36,687 bases of DNA from Tissierellia bacterium (GTDB lineage: Bacteria > Bacillota > Clostridia > Tissierellales > Sedimentibacteraceae). The DNA lies in contig JAAYRW010000013.1 in NCBI GenBank assembly GCA_012518555.1, forward strand, positions 1-36,687, given 5' to 3'. Under the pieces are notes generated by a model. It was not told where the DNA came from and ran no database searches. It saw nothing but the letters and a program-made list of their open reading frames with translations. Position 1 is the stretch's first letter, and each line of letters begins with the position of its first letter. Below are positions 36,257-36,687 of this stretch, piece by piece. The position numbers and the translations under genes were made by a program.

Positions 36257-36687
36257 ATGCAAGTTGTCAAAAATAATCCTGAAAAATACAGGCTAGCTGT
36301 GGATAAATTAAGAAAAAATTGCAGTATCAGTGAAGATTTAAACTTTTGTCAAACATCGGAGGATGTAAGTGTATTGGAAGGAGTAATCGGCCAGGACAGA
36401 GCAGTTAAATCAATGGAATTCGGTTTATCTATGGAAGCCCCTGGATACAATATTTTCGTACTAGGACCACAAGGAACCGGCAAATCCACCTATACAAATA
36501 CAGTTCTTTCTAAAATAGCATCTAAACGACAAGTTCCTGAAGACTGGTGCTATATTAACAACTTTAGCCAATGGGATAAACCCCTAGCTATTTCCCTGCC
36601 TGCCGGTCAAGGTAAAGTTTTTCAAAAAGATATGGAAAAACTTATTACAAACCTTGTAGTATCAATTCCAAAAGCCTTTGAAGGCAG
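36257..36687 (+). CDS. Lon-related ATP-dependent protease (AAA+), 3'-truncated by window end
   Basis: ATG 36257 after 'aaggagg'; MQVVKNNPEKYRLAVDKLRKNCSISEDL..EGVIGQDRAVKSMEFGLSMEAPGYNIFVLGPQGTGKSTYTNTVL; open to window end, not in the ORF track. Confidence 0.82.
   Translation, partial: MQVVKNNPEKYRLAVDKLRKNCSISEDLNFCQTSEDVSVLEGVIGQDRAVKSMEFGLSMEAPGYNIFVLGPQGTGKSTYTNTVLSKIASKRQVPEDWCYINNFSQWDKPLAISLPAGQGKVFQKDMEKLITNLVVSIPKAFEG

Overview
36.7 kb low-GC Firmicutes chromosomal window. It looks like an anaerobic, spore-forming, amino-acid-fermenting clostridium/Tissierellia relative, judged from gene content only. Main content: (i) the 3' end of a SigB/SigF-type sigma factor, a UPF0182 membrane protein, a P1-family peptidase, a CidA/LrgA-CidB/LrgB pair and a GNAT; (ii) a trxA, thioredoxin-reductase-like flavoprotein and ccdA block in which the reductase appears to lack the NADPH-binding motif; (iii) an HtrA protease; (iv) a thiolase plus CoA-transferase cluster with a divergent sigma54 activator; (v) a gerA/B/C-type germinant receptor operon plus spoIIR; (vi) an amidohydrolase and a second sigma54 activator; (vii) DUF1934 and murI; (viii) a lysine fermentation operon, kdd-kamA-kamB-kamC-kamD-kamE; (ix) an unannotated small holin-like toxin gene with the full architecture of a type I toxin-antitoxin (own promoter, antisense promoter, antisense terminator, long-range 5'/3' pairing); (x) a decaying two-component/ABC-transporter locus with a truncated response regulator and an in-frame ATPase::permease chimera; (xi) the start of a Lon-related protease running off the window. 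The best leads are the toxin/antisense locus, the conserved KamB/KamC ATPase pair, two matching sigma54 promoters with TGCA-N4-TGCA upstream dyads, and two or three families of dispersed intergenic repeats. No CRISPR, tRNA, rRNA or intact transposon was recognised. All calls are from reading the sequence; no database search was run.
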